From Rhopalosiphum padi (lineage: Eukaryota; Arthropoda; Insecta; Hemiptera; Aphididae): a stretch of DNA of 64,000 bases. Position numbers and translations under genes: made by a program. Shown piece by piece: positions 1 to 14,773 of this stretch. The notes beneath the pieces were generated by a model that saw only the letters and a list, made by a program, of their open reading frames with translations, searched no databases and had not been told where the DNA came from. Location of the stretch: assembly GCF_020882245.1 (NCBI RefSeq), contig NC_083597.1, positions 45,920,152 to 45,984,151 on the forward strand. Reading direction: 5' to 3'. Numbering within the stretch: the first letter of the stretch is position 1; every line of letters begins with the position of its first letter.

Positions 1-900
1 TGAGAATTATACCAACATTTCCCCTGCAAGAATACATTTACACCGCAGCTAATAATATGAAATCCCTAAATTAAGAGACGCTATATTATTATATCTTTTA
101 TAAATATTATGTAAATTAATGAGATGTTTTGGCAAGATGTGCGCGCATAACTATAATACACTGCAGGAAAAGTATACAAAATAATACTGCAGGTGCTTAT
201 ATTATACCTATAGAACACTAATGGCTAATGCACCCGATCGTAAACTTGATTCGTTTGCTCCAGCTATAGTCTACAGAAATACCAAACCGTAAAATTACTT
301 TCAAAATAAAAACAATTCCTCAAAAACTCTTACAACAGTAATTTTTTTTGTGGATATAATATGTGTACACTGTACAATGCGTATAAGATTATTATTATAT
401 CGGCGTGTCCTAAGTGTCCTAAACAATCAAATACTTTGGAAAAACGATTTATCAAAAAAAAAAAAAAATTAGATAAGTTTATGGAGGCGCATCTATATCA
501 ATGCGATCGTATCGTAAAAACATCAAATTAAATGAAACATTGATTTTATAATCAAAAAAATAACTCTGCAGTAATCAAACAACCGTACTATATAAACGTG
601 TACAACTTGTACATCGATAATATAAATACAATAATACGTAAAATGATTATAACATACCTTCAATAAGGTTAATAGACAACTATAGCCGACAGTGTGCATC
701 GAAAATATTTGTTTCGTTTCAGAAGATTTTTACATATTATGACTATTTAAATAATACACGGACGAAATTATCCGTTTTTTTTATTATGCAAATATTATTA
801 AAATGTAATCTCGCACGGAAAAACACACAATTGCATATTCGTGTGTATATTATACATACGTACATAATAAATTATATAAATAAACTTCACATTATACTGT
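1..900. other. AT-rich DNA without a recognisable gene
   Basis: Only short frames in AT-rich sequence are present, with A and T homopolymers. Nothing could be assigned. Confidence 0.6.
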
Positions 901-939
901 TTTGCCGTATATGTACAATGTACATTTCGTATAGCGGCG

Positions 940-2140
940 CGTTTGTTTTTGTTGCGCGCGGGGAAGTAAAGCAAAGGAAAAAGTGAAAATGCATAAGTCA
1001 CTTGACCCTCTCTCCTACCCCCCTCGGCAAAGGTCATTCGTCGTCGTTCCGTGAAAGTGTCTTCGCGGATTATCACGATCCACCGGGACCAATTACGTCG
1101 CGATGATGGTTATTTCGTAACGTTTTGATTTCCGGCCGACCGACGACGGTAAAGAACTTCACACTCGAGTAGCTTATTTATTATATTACGAGGTAAGTGT
1201 ATAGGTACACTTATAATATATAATATTACATATATACACAATACACATAATATTATATTATACGTAGCGGTTGTGGTGTGTGCGCATATTATAGTCATAT
1301 TTCTCCTTTTTGATTTGTCATCAGCTCGGAGTGTTTAATTTTCGGGTGATCGTGATCCGGCTATTTTTGTCGGATTTGCATACGAATGGATGAGCGATGA
1401 GCGACGCGTTTTTCGGAAAATTTGCCGAGACAATGTTTGCTCGCGGCAAACACGCGAAACCATTCGGGAGAACAGTAACTATGTATATTGTTGTACGCTC
1501 TATAAACCGTCTTATGCGTTGAATCGTTTTATTAATATTATAATTATTTTAACTATTATTACCTATATAAGGATCATACGAGATCGATGAGTGTGCAGTG
1601 TTTTCAGCGGTTAGGTCGCGCGCATATCAAGGTCGACGATGAGTGACGACTCACATCAAGACCTGTGGATACAATCGTATTATGCGGGACGACATACTCG
1701 ACAATTTACGATTTACCGCCGTATCCACCTTTGTGCACAGCCTGCAGTAGTGGTCCGAGAATAATTTATTGGAAAACCGATCGATCGATCGATGATTCGG
1801 CTATTAAATGCAACGCGGAATTAAACCCGTCGACGATGGCACGGCAAGTCGTGCGCGGGCGCGGAATATCTCACGGCGATTTCGATGGGCTTATTTTCTG
1901 CAGTGTCGTCGTTGATCCGATCCTTTGAAACACTTGTCGAACTTTTATGCCGACATCTTGTCGGGGGGAAAGTCTACTACCACACTACTACTGCGCACGA
2001 CTCGATGATAAGTGAGCGGCAATATGGTTCGTGTGCTGCGGGGCGCAGCGTTATTATCACGGAAGATGTCAAAAAACGCGATTTTCTCTCATCGATCGGC
2101 GTAAAATCATCAGCCGCCATTGTAGACTTGTTAACGATAA
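940..2140. promoter_or_regulatory. CpG-richer island 1, possible promoter or untranslated first exon
   Basis: The stretch is clearly richer in G+C and in CG dinucleotides than its flanks and includes ATCGATCGATCGATGA at about 1,779. A consensus splice donor GAG|GTAAGT lies at 1,193, so a plus-strand untranslated exon ending there is possible. An 87-codon ATG frame (1,885-2,148, starting MGLFSAVSSLIRSFETL) has no recognisable domain. The product and direction are unknown. Confidence 0.3.
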
Positions 2141-2149
2141 TAATGTAAA

Positions 2150-5100
2150 ATATTAATATCGTGCTCCGTTCACATAACGATGTAATAGTTTTATTGTAAT
2201 GTTTTACTTAATATCGTGGTCTCAGCTGCAGTCTCCGTACGCAGGAAACAATGGAAAAACATTTTTATTAAAACCAATAATCGAGAACGTTTCTGTTCAC
2301 GACGGTAAAAGTAAGAGAATATCAAAGTTGTAGACACAAACGCCGAAGTGCTTGCGTTTTAGAAGGCGCGTGACTTCTTATTGCAATAAATTCGTAACGC
2401 GCTTCGAGGTATGAACGTAATGTTATTATACGAAAATTAATAAATATTCATATTTTGACGTAACGAGCGATGTTTTTGAAAATAAAATAATGGTCAATCA
2501 TTGTTTTCGAACGGTATTTTAAAATTATTAGATAACCTATACTTTAATGGAAACATGAATCATTTATAAGTATAATTCGTAAGGAAAAGTTTAAGATTTG
2601 GCTATTTTTATAGATTGATAATTTATCTATTATTCTATTTAATATACAAATGGTTGAATTATTGCACTAAGACACAATAAAAGCTACACAAAATTGTGCG
2701 CCAGATATCGAAAATAGGTCAGTTTATCAAAATTGTTTTTAATTGAATCGAGATGAAGCTAAATCGAACCTTCCAGAAAAAGGTACAAAACAAACCCTTA
2801 AAAGGAATTTCCACTTACAATATAGACATAGCCTGTAAGAAAAATCATTATAAGCGTTTTGAAAAAAAATATGAGTAGATAAGAAAATAAATGAAAATTC
2901 TATGGTACGTTTTCCTGCACATTCTGTGAGTCTTTATCAAAAGTGAGTATTATAGCTAACTATATTATATAATATAATATATAATATGATAACGTTTTTA
3001 TTTGATTATAATTTACAAGTGAATACGTTATGTGCAGTTAAACACTTTAATATATAGCCTTAATTAAGTTATTTAATATTTATAACTACAATACCTACTG
3101 TATGGATATTTAGAAAAATATTCGAATGATTTTAAAAGTTGTTCTTAATAAATTCTCAAATTTTAGAACATTTAATTGTTTTTGAATTATGCTGGGTTAT
3201 GTAATCAATCATTAAACATTTAATGAATCAATAGTGAGTACTTAAACATTAAATAGTTGTCCATAATTGTACCATTACATTTTAATGAATCATTTTTTTT
3301 ATGCAACTCAGCATTAGTACCTTAATACACAATTGAACATTTAAACAAGAAGAATACCTACGTAATTTAAAAATGATTTACCATTAAATAATAACATTAA
3401 TGTTAGACAGAGTTGTATAAATATTATTTGTTATTATTATTATTATTATTATTTTCATTCATTATCTAGTTTTAACGAGTCTACGTAATTTAAGAAAAGC
3501 AATCAAGGTTGAATAAAAAAATAATGTCTATAAATTTATAAAATTATGCTTGCGTTTTTTTAGCTCTAAATAAATACTATAAAAACTCAGTCTTTTTCTA
3601 AAAAAAAAATAAATGAAATAAAAACATACAACAAAAACATAATAATAACATTAACAGACTATAATAATTGTTATTGATTTAAAATCGAAAGGTATATTTT
3701 AATATTTATAACTTATATATTGATTTATATAACGCATAATTTATTAAATTACGTATTTGTTTTGTTATAAACATAACGAATTTAATTCAACCACAGTTCA
3801 TAGTAGTATTGTTACTTACTATACATAACATAATATTATACAATTATTAAAGTTTAAATATGTTAATTTATTCATTATTGATAACAAATAAAATAATAAA
3901 TATTATTTTATAAATATTAAATAAATGTATTATTGAAATTTGCAAAATAATCTAAATATTTTTATATGTATATTCTATTCATTAATTTAGGGTTATTGAT
4001 ATAAATACATCATGATAATTATAAATAAGAAATAAATTAGGTACATTAGTAAAAAAAAAAAACACTTGGATTCAATCTAAAGAAATTTGTATTTGAGCCA
4101 ATTATTAGAATTAATTTTAATTCATATAACATTAATTTTTCTATAGTTTTGATTACATAAATAGTTATAGAAGTATGTGATTAAGCAATTTTTTGATAAA
4201 AATTTTAATCACCATTATTGTCAAAATAATTATTGTTGTAAAACACTAAAACCTAACTGGCTGTCTTAAACTCACTAACTAAAAATCAATTGATAATAAC
4301 CCTGTGCATTTGAGGTATGTTAATAATAATTATAAATAATTATACATCGTAAATATTTATCATTATTTTTTTAAACTTAATATCTATATATTTTACTTAA
4401 TTTACTGATGGATTTTGTAAAGTTTACCTCAATTAAAATCGCATATTAAAAATTATATTTGAGTGAAATAATTTGTTTTCATAAAGTTAAAATGTTATGA
4501 CAGGACTATTCAATTTATCATATTATATTTTATTAAAAAGGTTCGATGTAATGTGGTATTTTAATTGACTTAAAACTTAGTTTATCCTTGTTATTGTTAA
4601 TAATTAATAAAAAAAAATTTCTTTAGTCAATCGATTTTATAATTTTGTATCTATATATACATATAATACGATTAATAAATAAAATTAACTATTTTAAATA
4701 ATAATAGGAAGAATTTAAAGTTTGAATTTGGAATAAAGAATATACACGTATATGTTATAAAACACTGAATTTAGAATTTTTTTTCTTAATTTTGATCGTA
4801 TAAATACCAAAACAATATTTAAGAATTAGAATATCTAAATTTAAATGTTAATTTTATTTTATATTGTATTATCATAAATCAGTTAATAAAACAGAATAAT
4901 ATTATTAATATTTATTATATTAGAAAAAAATTGTATAACCTATCCCGTGCATAAAATAATTATATATTTTATTGTTTTCAATTTCAATGTGACAATAGAA
5001 AATTACAGTATTAAAAATCCTATTATGAGTAAAATTGAGTTTATCCAAAAATGATTAATTGGTTTAATTTGTTCTTATATTTCGTTGATTTCTTAAATCA

Positions 5101-8100
5101 TTTCGAGATTGTAAAAAAATAATTTTGCATAAATACAATATTCATTTTTAATAATAATATTACGGCAGGTACATACTATAGATATCTACAAAACTTTTTT
5201 TTGGTTTTTGACGACCATCAAAAAAATAAATACTTTGGTATTGTAAAGTTCAAGTCTCAAAATCTGCCAATTTTAAAAGGGGAATTTTATTTTAGAACAT
5301 AATGCTTAAATTTAAAATGTTAGACGAGGCTAAAGAAAAAATATTTAAATTAATTACAACATTATTATCATAAATTTAAATTGTTCAGAGTAACTACTTT
5401 AAGAAATTAAAATAAGAATAAGTTATTGAAAGGAGTATTGTCAAATATTTGTATTTAAATGTTTAATAATGTATAGGAATGTGTGTTACATTTTTTATTT
5501 TCAGAAATATCTAATATTTACTAGAAGATATTATTTCACACCTACACGTTATAGTTTTTGTTTTTAAGTAAAGAAAATACTTTCTAAGTATATATACTCA
5601 ACGATGTAAATTTAAGTTCCAGTGAAATATATTATAGATGTTTCGCTCTGCACAAACTTAATATAATATAAAATATTGGATTTCTATCTTAATACTTATA
5701 CACTACCTATAGTTGTGTAAAAAATTCTTTGATTGGCTAGCAATGTATAGCACGTTTCACATTATAGCCAAGTAATAATTTTGATTGTTTTGCAATTGTG
5801 CAAAAAAAAAATCATCCCTATAACACAATTATTTTGATATAATATTGAGAATCTAATACTTAGGTTATTTTTACTAAAGCAATAATTTATAATATGAACC
5901 TTGTAATTATTTATATTCACCCCGATATACGTGTTTGATTGAGTGTGATATTCAAAATTTAAGTGCCAAGTAATACAATCGACAATCGACTAATTATTTT
6001 TTTTAAATATAATATCGTTTCTCGTGTGATGTGGTTTTAATAAAAATGTCGTTTGAAATTTTTTTTTAAAATTTCTAACTTACCTTAGTTTAGAAACTGT
6101 TAGAAGTAACTGTGATTCTGACAAGCACAAACACTATTTAAAAATGGTTAAATAAATTCAAAAATAAGTTTTTAAACACAATATTATTGTTGAAAAACAA
6201 TGTTCTCCTTTGCATTCACCTTCACAATTGGTAGGATCCAATTCGCAGACGTCTGCTTTTATATAGCCATCTCTTAAGATATGTTTTTAGTGGAGTGGTA
6301 TAAGGACTTTCATTTTTCAAGTATTTCTCTACATAATATACGAAAAGCAAATAGTTGTTAAACCTTTTATCCACTGTCATTGCTAGGTACAGTAGGTATA
6401 TTGTGTGGGTTTTACAACCAGTTAAATAAATAATAATACATAACAATAATTAACATTTTTTTTTAAATTTAATTTTAATGTTAATAATTTATAATGAACA
6501 ATAAGTTCTTATGAGCAGGGACAAATATCAATCGCGATTCGTCGTCATATATCAAGTAAAATAATACAAACAAATTTTATTAAGTCCCTATAAAGCATAT
6601 TATTACCAAAACACTATAGATTCTCATAAAAAACAAAATATTGGTGTTATTCCTATAGAAATCTATAGATCAAATAATTTTGATTTTGATAATGTGTAGA
6701 TACTAGATATTATGCATAGGTAATACGTATAACGAGATTAAAATATAATCAAATATCTAAACCATTGTTTTCGAGACAAACTTAGGATGAAAATCAATTT
6801 ATCAAAAAATTATACATGGTAATATTATCATAATATTATAGGTACACTTTACGAGTATATTAAACGTTATAAACTTATAAACATTAATTGACATCGATTT
6901 CATGAATCGTGGGTGTATTTTCACATATTTTACATTTATAAAATAATGTTAACATCATTTACAGTATTTTTATTTCGTTTAAATTATATTTATTTGACGT
7001 TTATTAAATTAGTTAAAAAAAATAAATAAGCACATCGTTGAATTCCAAACATTATGTACATACGAAGCAAAAAATAAACAGGTATCTGACAATGATATGA
7101 AAACAATTATACGAATATCAAAGTTGCAGACAAATATGCTTCGTTTAAAATAATGAGTTTTGGTAAAATATTACAGATAGCATATATTGATTATATAAAT
7201 ACCATTGTTATTTTAAAAGTACCATTGCATTTATATATTATATTATGTTTAGAGTATTCCTAATAATTATTATTGGATGAACTGTCTTTTTCTCGCTATA
7301 TTTTTTTTATTATTTTGGCTATTTTCTTATGATTTTTTTACCTCTAAAATCGGTAGATAATATATTTTAATCTTGATAACCCTATAAATTTTGACGATAT
7401 AAAATATATCAGAAAATATATATTATAAACTATTGATATTATCTATTGAAATATCTTTTTAGTTTATTGAAATCTTGTATATTAATTGTACAATGTAGTT
7501 ATTATCAGCATAATTACTAATTTTATACTAGCTATTATACTCGGTGCATCATATTTCGAAGAAAATGGTCGGTAATAACAATTTATTAAATAATTGATTA
7601 TAATTGAATAATTGAAATTAAATTATACCTATCCTAAATTTATTTTTGGATGTAAAAAGTATATAGTTGTATAACTGTATGTATACCTATTCACATTTTA
7701 GTTAATCCCCTAAAATATTTATTTTTTTTTATATATGAATATGTTACAATAATCTAGATTAAACCATACATATAATATATATTATATACTTCTGGAAATT
7801 AAATTATGAAATTTCATGTTGCAATGAAACTTCGTAAATAAAATGAGACGACTGTGAGAAACTAGAGTTCGAAAAGATTATCCAATAGGAATAAACATTA
7901 TAGTAATGAAATGAAAGTTATACCGAATGGACCAATTTTATCTTACAAAATTAATTATTATACAATTATAATATTATTACACATCATTTTTATAAAATTG
8001 TTTTCACTTCAAAACATACTTCCTCTCAAAAGGTCAAAGTAACAATATTTTTATAATACGATGGGTACACGTCTAATGCATGGATCACGGGATATATTAT

Positions 8101-11100
8101 AGTCTTTAAATAATATACTATGCATTTTAAATATCTATTAAATAATATGCAGGAAATAAAAATCAATTTTATTCGTGGACGTTATCGGTTTGGGTATAAA
8201 AACTTGGTTATCAATTTCAAAAAAAAAAACTGCTGGGAATTGGCTTCTACTGTATAATTTTAATTTTTTGAGTGTATCGAAGTTTCGGTATAATGATAAA
8301 TTAATTTTTGTCAAAAATATTGCATATAACTTATAAAATATAAATCAATACCGACGTACCGTAAAATGGAGCGTATAGATTAGGTAGAAATAATTTAACC
8401 TTACTTTAAATATTATGAAAATATCATTGTGTATAATATAAAGTGATAAAAATTAAAATTCCATAATAGTGAACAATGTCAAGTTTCTATGGTTAATATA
8501 ATTTATAGTAAAAATAATAAATATTAAAAATAAATAAAAAATAATGTATATAATATATATCTGATAATATATTTAATATATTCCAATTGAGAAAAAAATT
8601 TAATTTAAATATCCAATATTTTTAATAATTTGAACTTGAATTCCAATATCGTAAATTTAATAAAACAAATTGTGTTGATGAAATTTTGTTTTTTATTTAA
8701 AAATTTATATAAATAATTTAAAAGAAACCTTGTATAACATTTTCAACCTTTTTAAATGTTAATACTTAATACAAATATTTGTTGAAAATGTCTAAAGTAT
8801 TTACGGTAATTAATTTTTGAATTAAAACAAAATAACAAAATACATTTAGCAAAAAATGGTATGACATTAATATTTTTTTTTTTTTTTTATTTTTATTAAA
8901 ATGATAATAATTTAAAAAAATTATTGAGAATATTTTACTTTTTATTTCTTAAAGTAAAAATTAGATTTAAATTTCAACAATAAACCACCCTTAAAGTCTA
9001 GGATGGAAGTATTTAGTATATTTACTGCTCCAAAACGTTCATCGTATAACTGATATATTCATTGCTTCGATAAAAGTCTAAAATATTTGTATTTTTTTAT
9101 GACGATTATTAACCCTAGATAATTATTTTTAACAGCTGTTCAAATCCAAATAAAAATTGAAATACCTTTTGACAAATCTATTACTTCTGGTTGAACAATA
9201 CAACAAGAAAATAATATGAAAGTCTGTTTAGTTGGAAATATTTGAATAGGTAGTAAACGTAGTATTTTACTTTTAGTTGAGGTATACCAACTAAAACTAC
9301 AGTTCTACAATATGATTATATAAAAATCAACGGGGAGTCATTTCCAGTTCAGCGTCTAAACTAGTATGGTACTCATAGTATTGTATAGTCAATAGTCATA
9401 GTGTATACCTAGGTATTGTACAATATTATAAATGTATTTATATTTTAATAGTTTTATTCTACGAAGTTCTAAAACAGTCAGATGGTTGGCGTATTTATAT
9501 TTTTTCTTCAAAATTTGCAATTTTATGGAAAAATAAGAAGAGAATACTTAATTGGTTTAGTTCATAGTTGTATCAACATTTTTGTTAGAGTACTTTATAA
9601 AAAATTACAATAAAACTATGATTTGTATTATTTATATTATACATTTTATAGACATAAGTATTAATTGTTGTAGTATAAATCAGTATTACATAATAAGTAG
9701 CCGAAATTCCAAACCATTAAAAAGTAGATTAAAATGTTTTATATTACTTTTGATGTATCACACGGTATTACTTTGTATGTAAAATACCTGATATAAATTG
9801 CGGTACCTACCAGCAGTTGAATTTTTTTAAACAAAACATAGGTAATTAAAAATGTATTAAGTGCTTTTTAATAGTTTCTCTGTATCTAGCTTATTTCAGG
9901 TTATGAGTGCATAAGACGTATTAATGATAGTTCCTAGCTTCTATTTTTTTACATTTTAAGTTATTGAATGTTCACCTAGAATAGTGGTGCATTTCGTAAT
10001 ATATTTTACACTATTACACAATTGTAGTTATGCTCAGTATATTTTTGAAAATTTTAAGGAATTTAAATTTTATCTGAACGTTTTACTTCAAATTTCTTCT
10101 AAAAATATTTTATTTTTCAAAGCTTTTTTATAAAAGACTATACAAATAAATAAAACTTAAAAATAAATGAAATTTATAAAATTTTATAAAACCTGTCATT
10201 CTCTTTTATTTAACTGAATATAGATTTTATATGCTCAACTATTATAGCATTGTATTTAGATATTAATAGTAAAATAAAATAAATTAATTGAATTATATTA
10301 AATAAAAATATAATATTTATTAATATTGAATTGTAATTATTATGATAATAATACAAATTGTACGAGTATTTTGCACCATTGAGTTGACGAACTGTATGGG
10401 CGTATTTCCTCGTATTTACAATATTTACATATTAAATAGAAAGCGATTGTTATCGCATTCGAAGTATGATTTCAGTGGACAACTAAAGATCGTTTTAACA
10501 GTTTTTTAAAAAATTATCGTCACTTCAAAAACAAAAAATGCAAATTTCCTCGAATTGTGTAATAAATGTACAAGCATTTTATGAGTATTAAACTAAAGGA
10601 GTTTTTAAATTTAAAAAGTGTTTCTTTAAACGCTTATATTTAAATCGTTTAATATTTATATCTTTGTAGAGATGTTCTTAATTTAATTGAAATTACATTT
10701 AACAAAAGTTGTTTGAGTATATAAAATATTGTAACAAAAGTCGTTATTCTTGGTTGAAAAAAATAATGTTTTTACTTAATACTCATTTACATTATTTAAG
10801 TGAATATGAAAACGTATTAAGCAAACAAACATTTTTTTAAATTTAATTAATAAGTAAAAATTGTTATGATGAATGGCAATGAATTATCAACAATTATTAT
10901 TTAGTTTTCGTTTTTATCAATTTACCTTATACAAGTAGAAACAGAATAGTTTTCTAACTTTGTCTAAACCGTTTACCGTTGAAATCTCTTAATTAATTTG
11001 ACGTACACTTGGAAACATTATAAGTATTTAGGGGCTAAATTGAGAGCTCAGGTCTCGTTTAGCAAACAACTAAATACAGTCAACTGAATACAATTTTTTA

Positions 11101-11800
11101 AAAAAAATTGAATCATTTTGGTTTTATTTAGTAATTATTTACAATAACTTAATCGACCATAGACATAATTCTCCGTTGTATATTAATTCAGATTTCAGAT
11201 ATCACGAGCATAGGCTTGCGCAAACCATCATGACAAGAAAGGCCAACGGTCCAAGCTTTATTGATGATTAAGATAAATGAAATAAAAACAATTAAACTAT
11301 TACACTTTTAATTAACCTACTATTTGAGACGAAAATATAATCAATCATAGGAATAATAAAAAACAATTTTTTTTTCCAATAGTTTTAGTGAACAATAACT
11401 TCTTTAATATATTTTTTGTTTACAACTCAACAAGTGAGCGAACAGGCAAATAATTAAAATGCAGAATATTTAAATTAGTAATGACGATAATATAAGCATG
11501 TAGAAATCGATTAAGTTCATAATAAAAAAATTAAACTTAAAATTTGAATTTTATGAATAATAAATTAGTCACAAATAATTTACCATTTATCGAGGTGTAT
11601 ATAGTTATCGTCTATCCATAGTTCGCACGTCACTCCTTTCCGGCTTTCCCCGTAAAATGAAGTAAAGTACATATGGATAGGTATATTATAAAAATTAATT
11701 TAAACGATTACAATTTGAAGTTTAATTTTTAAAATTGCAATTTATTTTTTCAATATTCCTTTGTAAACCTATAGTATCTACTTGTATACAAAAATCAATA
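2150..11800. other. Long AT-rich gene-free stretch
   Basis: Dense stop codons in all frames, frequent poly-A/T and TTA runs, and no frame longer than about 75 codons. The frames at 6,222-6,446 and 9,582-9,782 are Tyr/Ile-rich chance frames. I see nothing else here. Confidence 0.6.
3430..3454. repeat. (TTA)n microsatellite
   Basis: An uninterrupted run of about eight TTA units. Confidence 0.9.
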
Positions 11801-11829
11801 ATGTAATTTAAAAATGTATGGGCCATGGG

Positions 11830-13150
11830 AACGTAGTCTGATTGTCGCTAACAAGTAGAGGTAGCGACTTTGCAGCGCGTGCCACAAATCTCATAGCTGT
11901 GTGTACCGTTTACGGAGTGTAGCAGCATTGAACTAAATACATTATTTACACGAATATTATAATGTATTTAGTCTGATGAGTGGGTGGTCGTCGGATTTGC
12001 CTGAGTGATGATGAATTCGGTGAGTGAACTGCTGTGTGTGTAATAATCATTGGTCGTTGATGTATAATCAATGGTATATGATATAGCCACATAAGTGTTT
12101 GTTTTTGTACTCTTCTAATATCTGTGTATATAATATATATATATTTAAAATGGGAACAATGGTATTTTAGGAATTCGTTTCATTGCTACCATGCGATGTG
12201 CACAACGATATGGTAATAAACCAACACAAATAATAAATTCGCAAATAAATATAACAAGAACCTTTGCCTTTGTGACTCAGCGATAATTATAATTAAAAAA
12301 AGTCCATTGACATAGAATAATTCAATACACTGTATACATATAGATAGATAAATAAAATATATTAAATCGGAAACACACATACACACACAGACAAAGCGTG
12401 CACAGTCTCTTCCGGTCAGAGCTGCGCGTTGCTTAAGAGTCTGCATAAATCGTTTGTTAAAAATATAATACGAATATATAATATTGTGATTTACACTTAT
12501 CGCGAAATTATTGTGTACCCGTTTGATGATATTATTCTATATAACAATCGTGCCGGTCATCAGCGCGTCTGTGTCGTCCGGTCGATGCACTTGTATCGCA
12601 CACCCACCGGAAACTTCCGGGTCGGCATCTGCTGACACATATTTTGTATTCCCTCGAGCAACTCACCCGTACGGTCTTCGCCGCAGATAATAATCCGCCA
12701 TCACCGTCGACGATACCGCGGTCGCGTTCTTGCCCGCGCCGTTTTGGTACCGCTGTCGTCCGTCGCGCCGGAAACTCTATCGGCCCGCACCCCCGACGTC
12801 GGTCGTTTCGCCCGACCGAAGCCGCCGAGCCGCAAGAGTGTCTCGCATATTATTATTATTATTATTATACACCGTACGCGGCATCACCGGTCGCGAATTC
12901 CACATTTCCACATTCTCATCGTCAATTTTTCTTTCGTACGACGCGTAGATGAAAAGTTTTCCGCAACGATGTAGGTAGGTACGTATCTACTATATAATAT
13001 TATAATATTATTTCGTATCGGCGTGACGACGAAGGATCGATTTATTTAAACCAATATCGTGTTTCACCGTGTCCTGCGCCCCACGATGTACCTACCTATA
13101 TCGGTCTTGAGGCTTATATAGCAATATGATCTTTTCGAGACCGAGACCAA
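11830..13150. promoter_or_regulatory. CpG-richer island 2, possible promoter or untranslated exon
   Basis: GC-rich patches at 11,830-12,060 and 12,390-13,120 include a run of CCGCC/CGACG-type words. A donor-like TTCG|GTGAGTG lies at 12,020 on the plus strand. Overlapping frames around 12,644-12,974 are rich in Pro and Arg and contain repeat-encoded Tyr or Ile runs, which suggests untranslated GC-rich DNA, not a protein. Confidence 0.3.
12848..12869. repeat. (ATT)n microsatellite
   Basis: Seven ATT units inside CpG-richer island 2. It produces artificial Tyr or Ile runs in overlapping frames. Confidence 0.9.
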
Positions 13151-14596
13151 CTATGCAAATTATGTAATGCCGGAAAGATTTTTAACGACTCTTTTGTAAT
13201 GTGCGGTAGTACTACGCTATATTAGTAAAACGTTGTTTCAAACTATTATGAATTATTATTGTACTAAAATTAAAATATCCGATAATAGTTGGTACTTGAT
13301 AAATCCAATAGGCTGAAATTAAAAATCTAATACACGAGTATAACTAGTTGATTCAAAACGAATTTTATAAAAAAAAAAAAGAGGTTTGAATAATAAATAA
13401 TATGTTTACATTCGAGTTTACATTATATTATATTATGCGTATTGGTGACCCTAAACAATTTGTTGGCGACCGACCTCCGGGTTGAGAATCAATGATATAT
13501 ATTATATTCGGTTACTATTTCTGCGGTTTCTGAAACCGTACATAAATTATTAAAGTACCTACTTCTGGGGGTTGAACTGCGCACGCGGGCGATATGTACA
13601 CGTACTATTCAGTCCATCGCAGTTACAAGCAATGTTTAAGGCCACTGCGGCAGCACACGCGTATGTCTCCATGTAACCCGACATTATTTTCCCGTCTCTT
13701 CTTACGGGCGATGACATTTTCTCTACATCGCAGACTCCGTTATTCTCATTGGTCATATTCGTATTATTCAACTACCTATTTTCAGTTTGTATAATATCTA
13801 TGTCGTGTTGCCGCTAATGAAGTTTGTTCACCAAAGAATTTAAATTAACGACGTAAAGTTGCATAATATGTAAATTACATATTCACGCGAGCATATGTTT
13901 TTAGATTCTGAAGATAGTATCAGCTTTACAATTGATCTATGTGTTTTAGATTCATCGCAAAGCGATGAATTTATTGATTTTTCAATTATGTTATTTTTTT
14001 ATCTCCTATACTTTTATAACATAGCAATTTATTATAAAATATACTTGATAAAATAGGTTGACAGACTTAGCTTAGAATTAATTTTGAATGTAACGATTTA
14101 TCATTGAATATAAATTTAACAAATTCATTACAATGTGTTACTCAATGACGAGGTACATTCGACACCCACTTGTATAGCAAAGTGGTTAACTACTTTCCCC
14201 ATTTTTTATTTTGTGTAGTGCTCCAATAACATGTGACTTATGCAGATTAAATCCATCTGAAAGTCATATTAATAAATTCAAAATCAATCATTTGAAGAAA
14301 ATAAAATATTCTTTTGATTGATTGCATGCCAACTTATCAGTAGTCATCAGTTGGTATTCATTTTTATGATAAAACAGGAATTTACGTACGCTTGCACGCA
14401 CCAAACCTTCAAGTCTTAGGTAATCACTACTGTGAAATTAATTCAGGAATATAAATTATATTTTTGGTATGTTATGTAAAAATGTAAGTATTAAAATTCA
14501 AATGCTAATTATTATTTATTTTACTAATTATATAATCATATAATATTTAGTTATTAACCATATCCAAAAATCCATATTGATTGTTAAAAAACTTAA

Positions 14597-14641
14597 GGCC
14601 CGTTTCACATGGGCGCGTATCATACGCGACGTATCGTACGC
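14597..14641 (+). repeat. Left inverted repeat of the MITE
   Basis: This 45-base arm is identical to the reverse complement of 14,729-14,773. Perfect identity in an otherwise decayed landscape suggests a young insertion or continuing constraint. Confidence 0.85.
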
Positions 14642-14728
14642 GCCACACTGACGAAAAAAACGCGCTATCGTCGGAGTGGCGCGTATGCGTATGGCGCATG
14701 TATTTAACCAATGTAACCGGAAACGCGG

Positions 14729-14773
14729 GCGTACGATACGTCGCGTATGATACGCGCCCATGTGAAACGGGCC
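14729..14773 (-). repeat. Right inverted repeat of the MITE
   Basis: This is the matching right arm, ending CCATGTGAAACGGGCC and followed directly by TAA. Confidence 0.85.

Larger units (their letters stand above)
14597..14773. mobile_element. 177-bp MITE with 45-bp perfect inverted ends, PIF/Harbinger-like
   Basis: The two ends are perfect inverted repeats of 45 bases, starting GGCCCGTTTCACATGGGCGC. They are flanked by a direct TAA on each side (14,594-14,596 and 14,774-14,776). A 3-bp TAA/TTA duplication with GGCC-type ends is characteristic of PIF/Harbinger elements. GCGTAT-type hexamers repeat in the arms and centre, and the element is far richer in G+C than its surroundings. It has no transposase. 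Both strands show matching open frames only because it is a palindrome. Confidence 0.82.

Noticed and set aside
1885..2148. 87-codon ATG frame in island 1
   Set aside because: No recognisable domain and no splice or conservation evidence, so it is mentioned only within the island entry.
12644..12974. Pro/Arg-rich frames of 72-102 codons
   Set aside because: Three overlapping plus-strand frames are open at once because the DNA is GC-rich, and they contain a microsatellite-encoded Tyr/Ile run. There is no domain.
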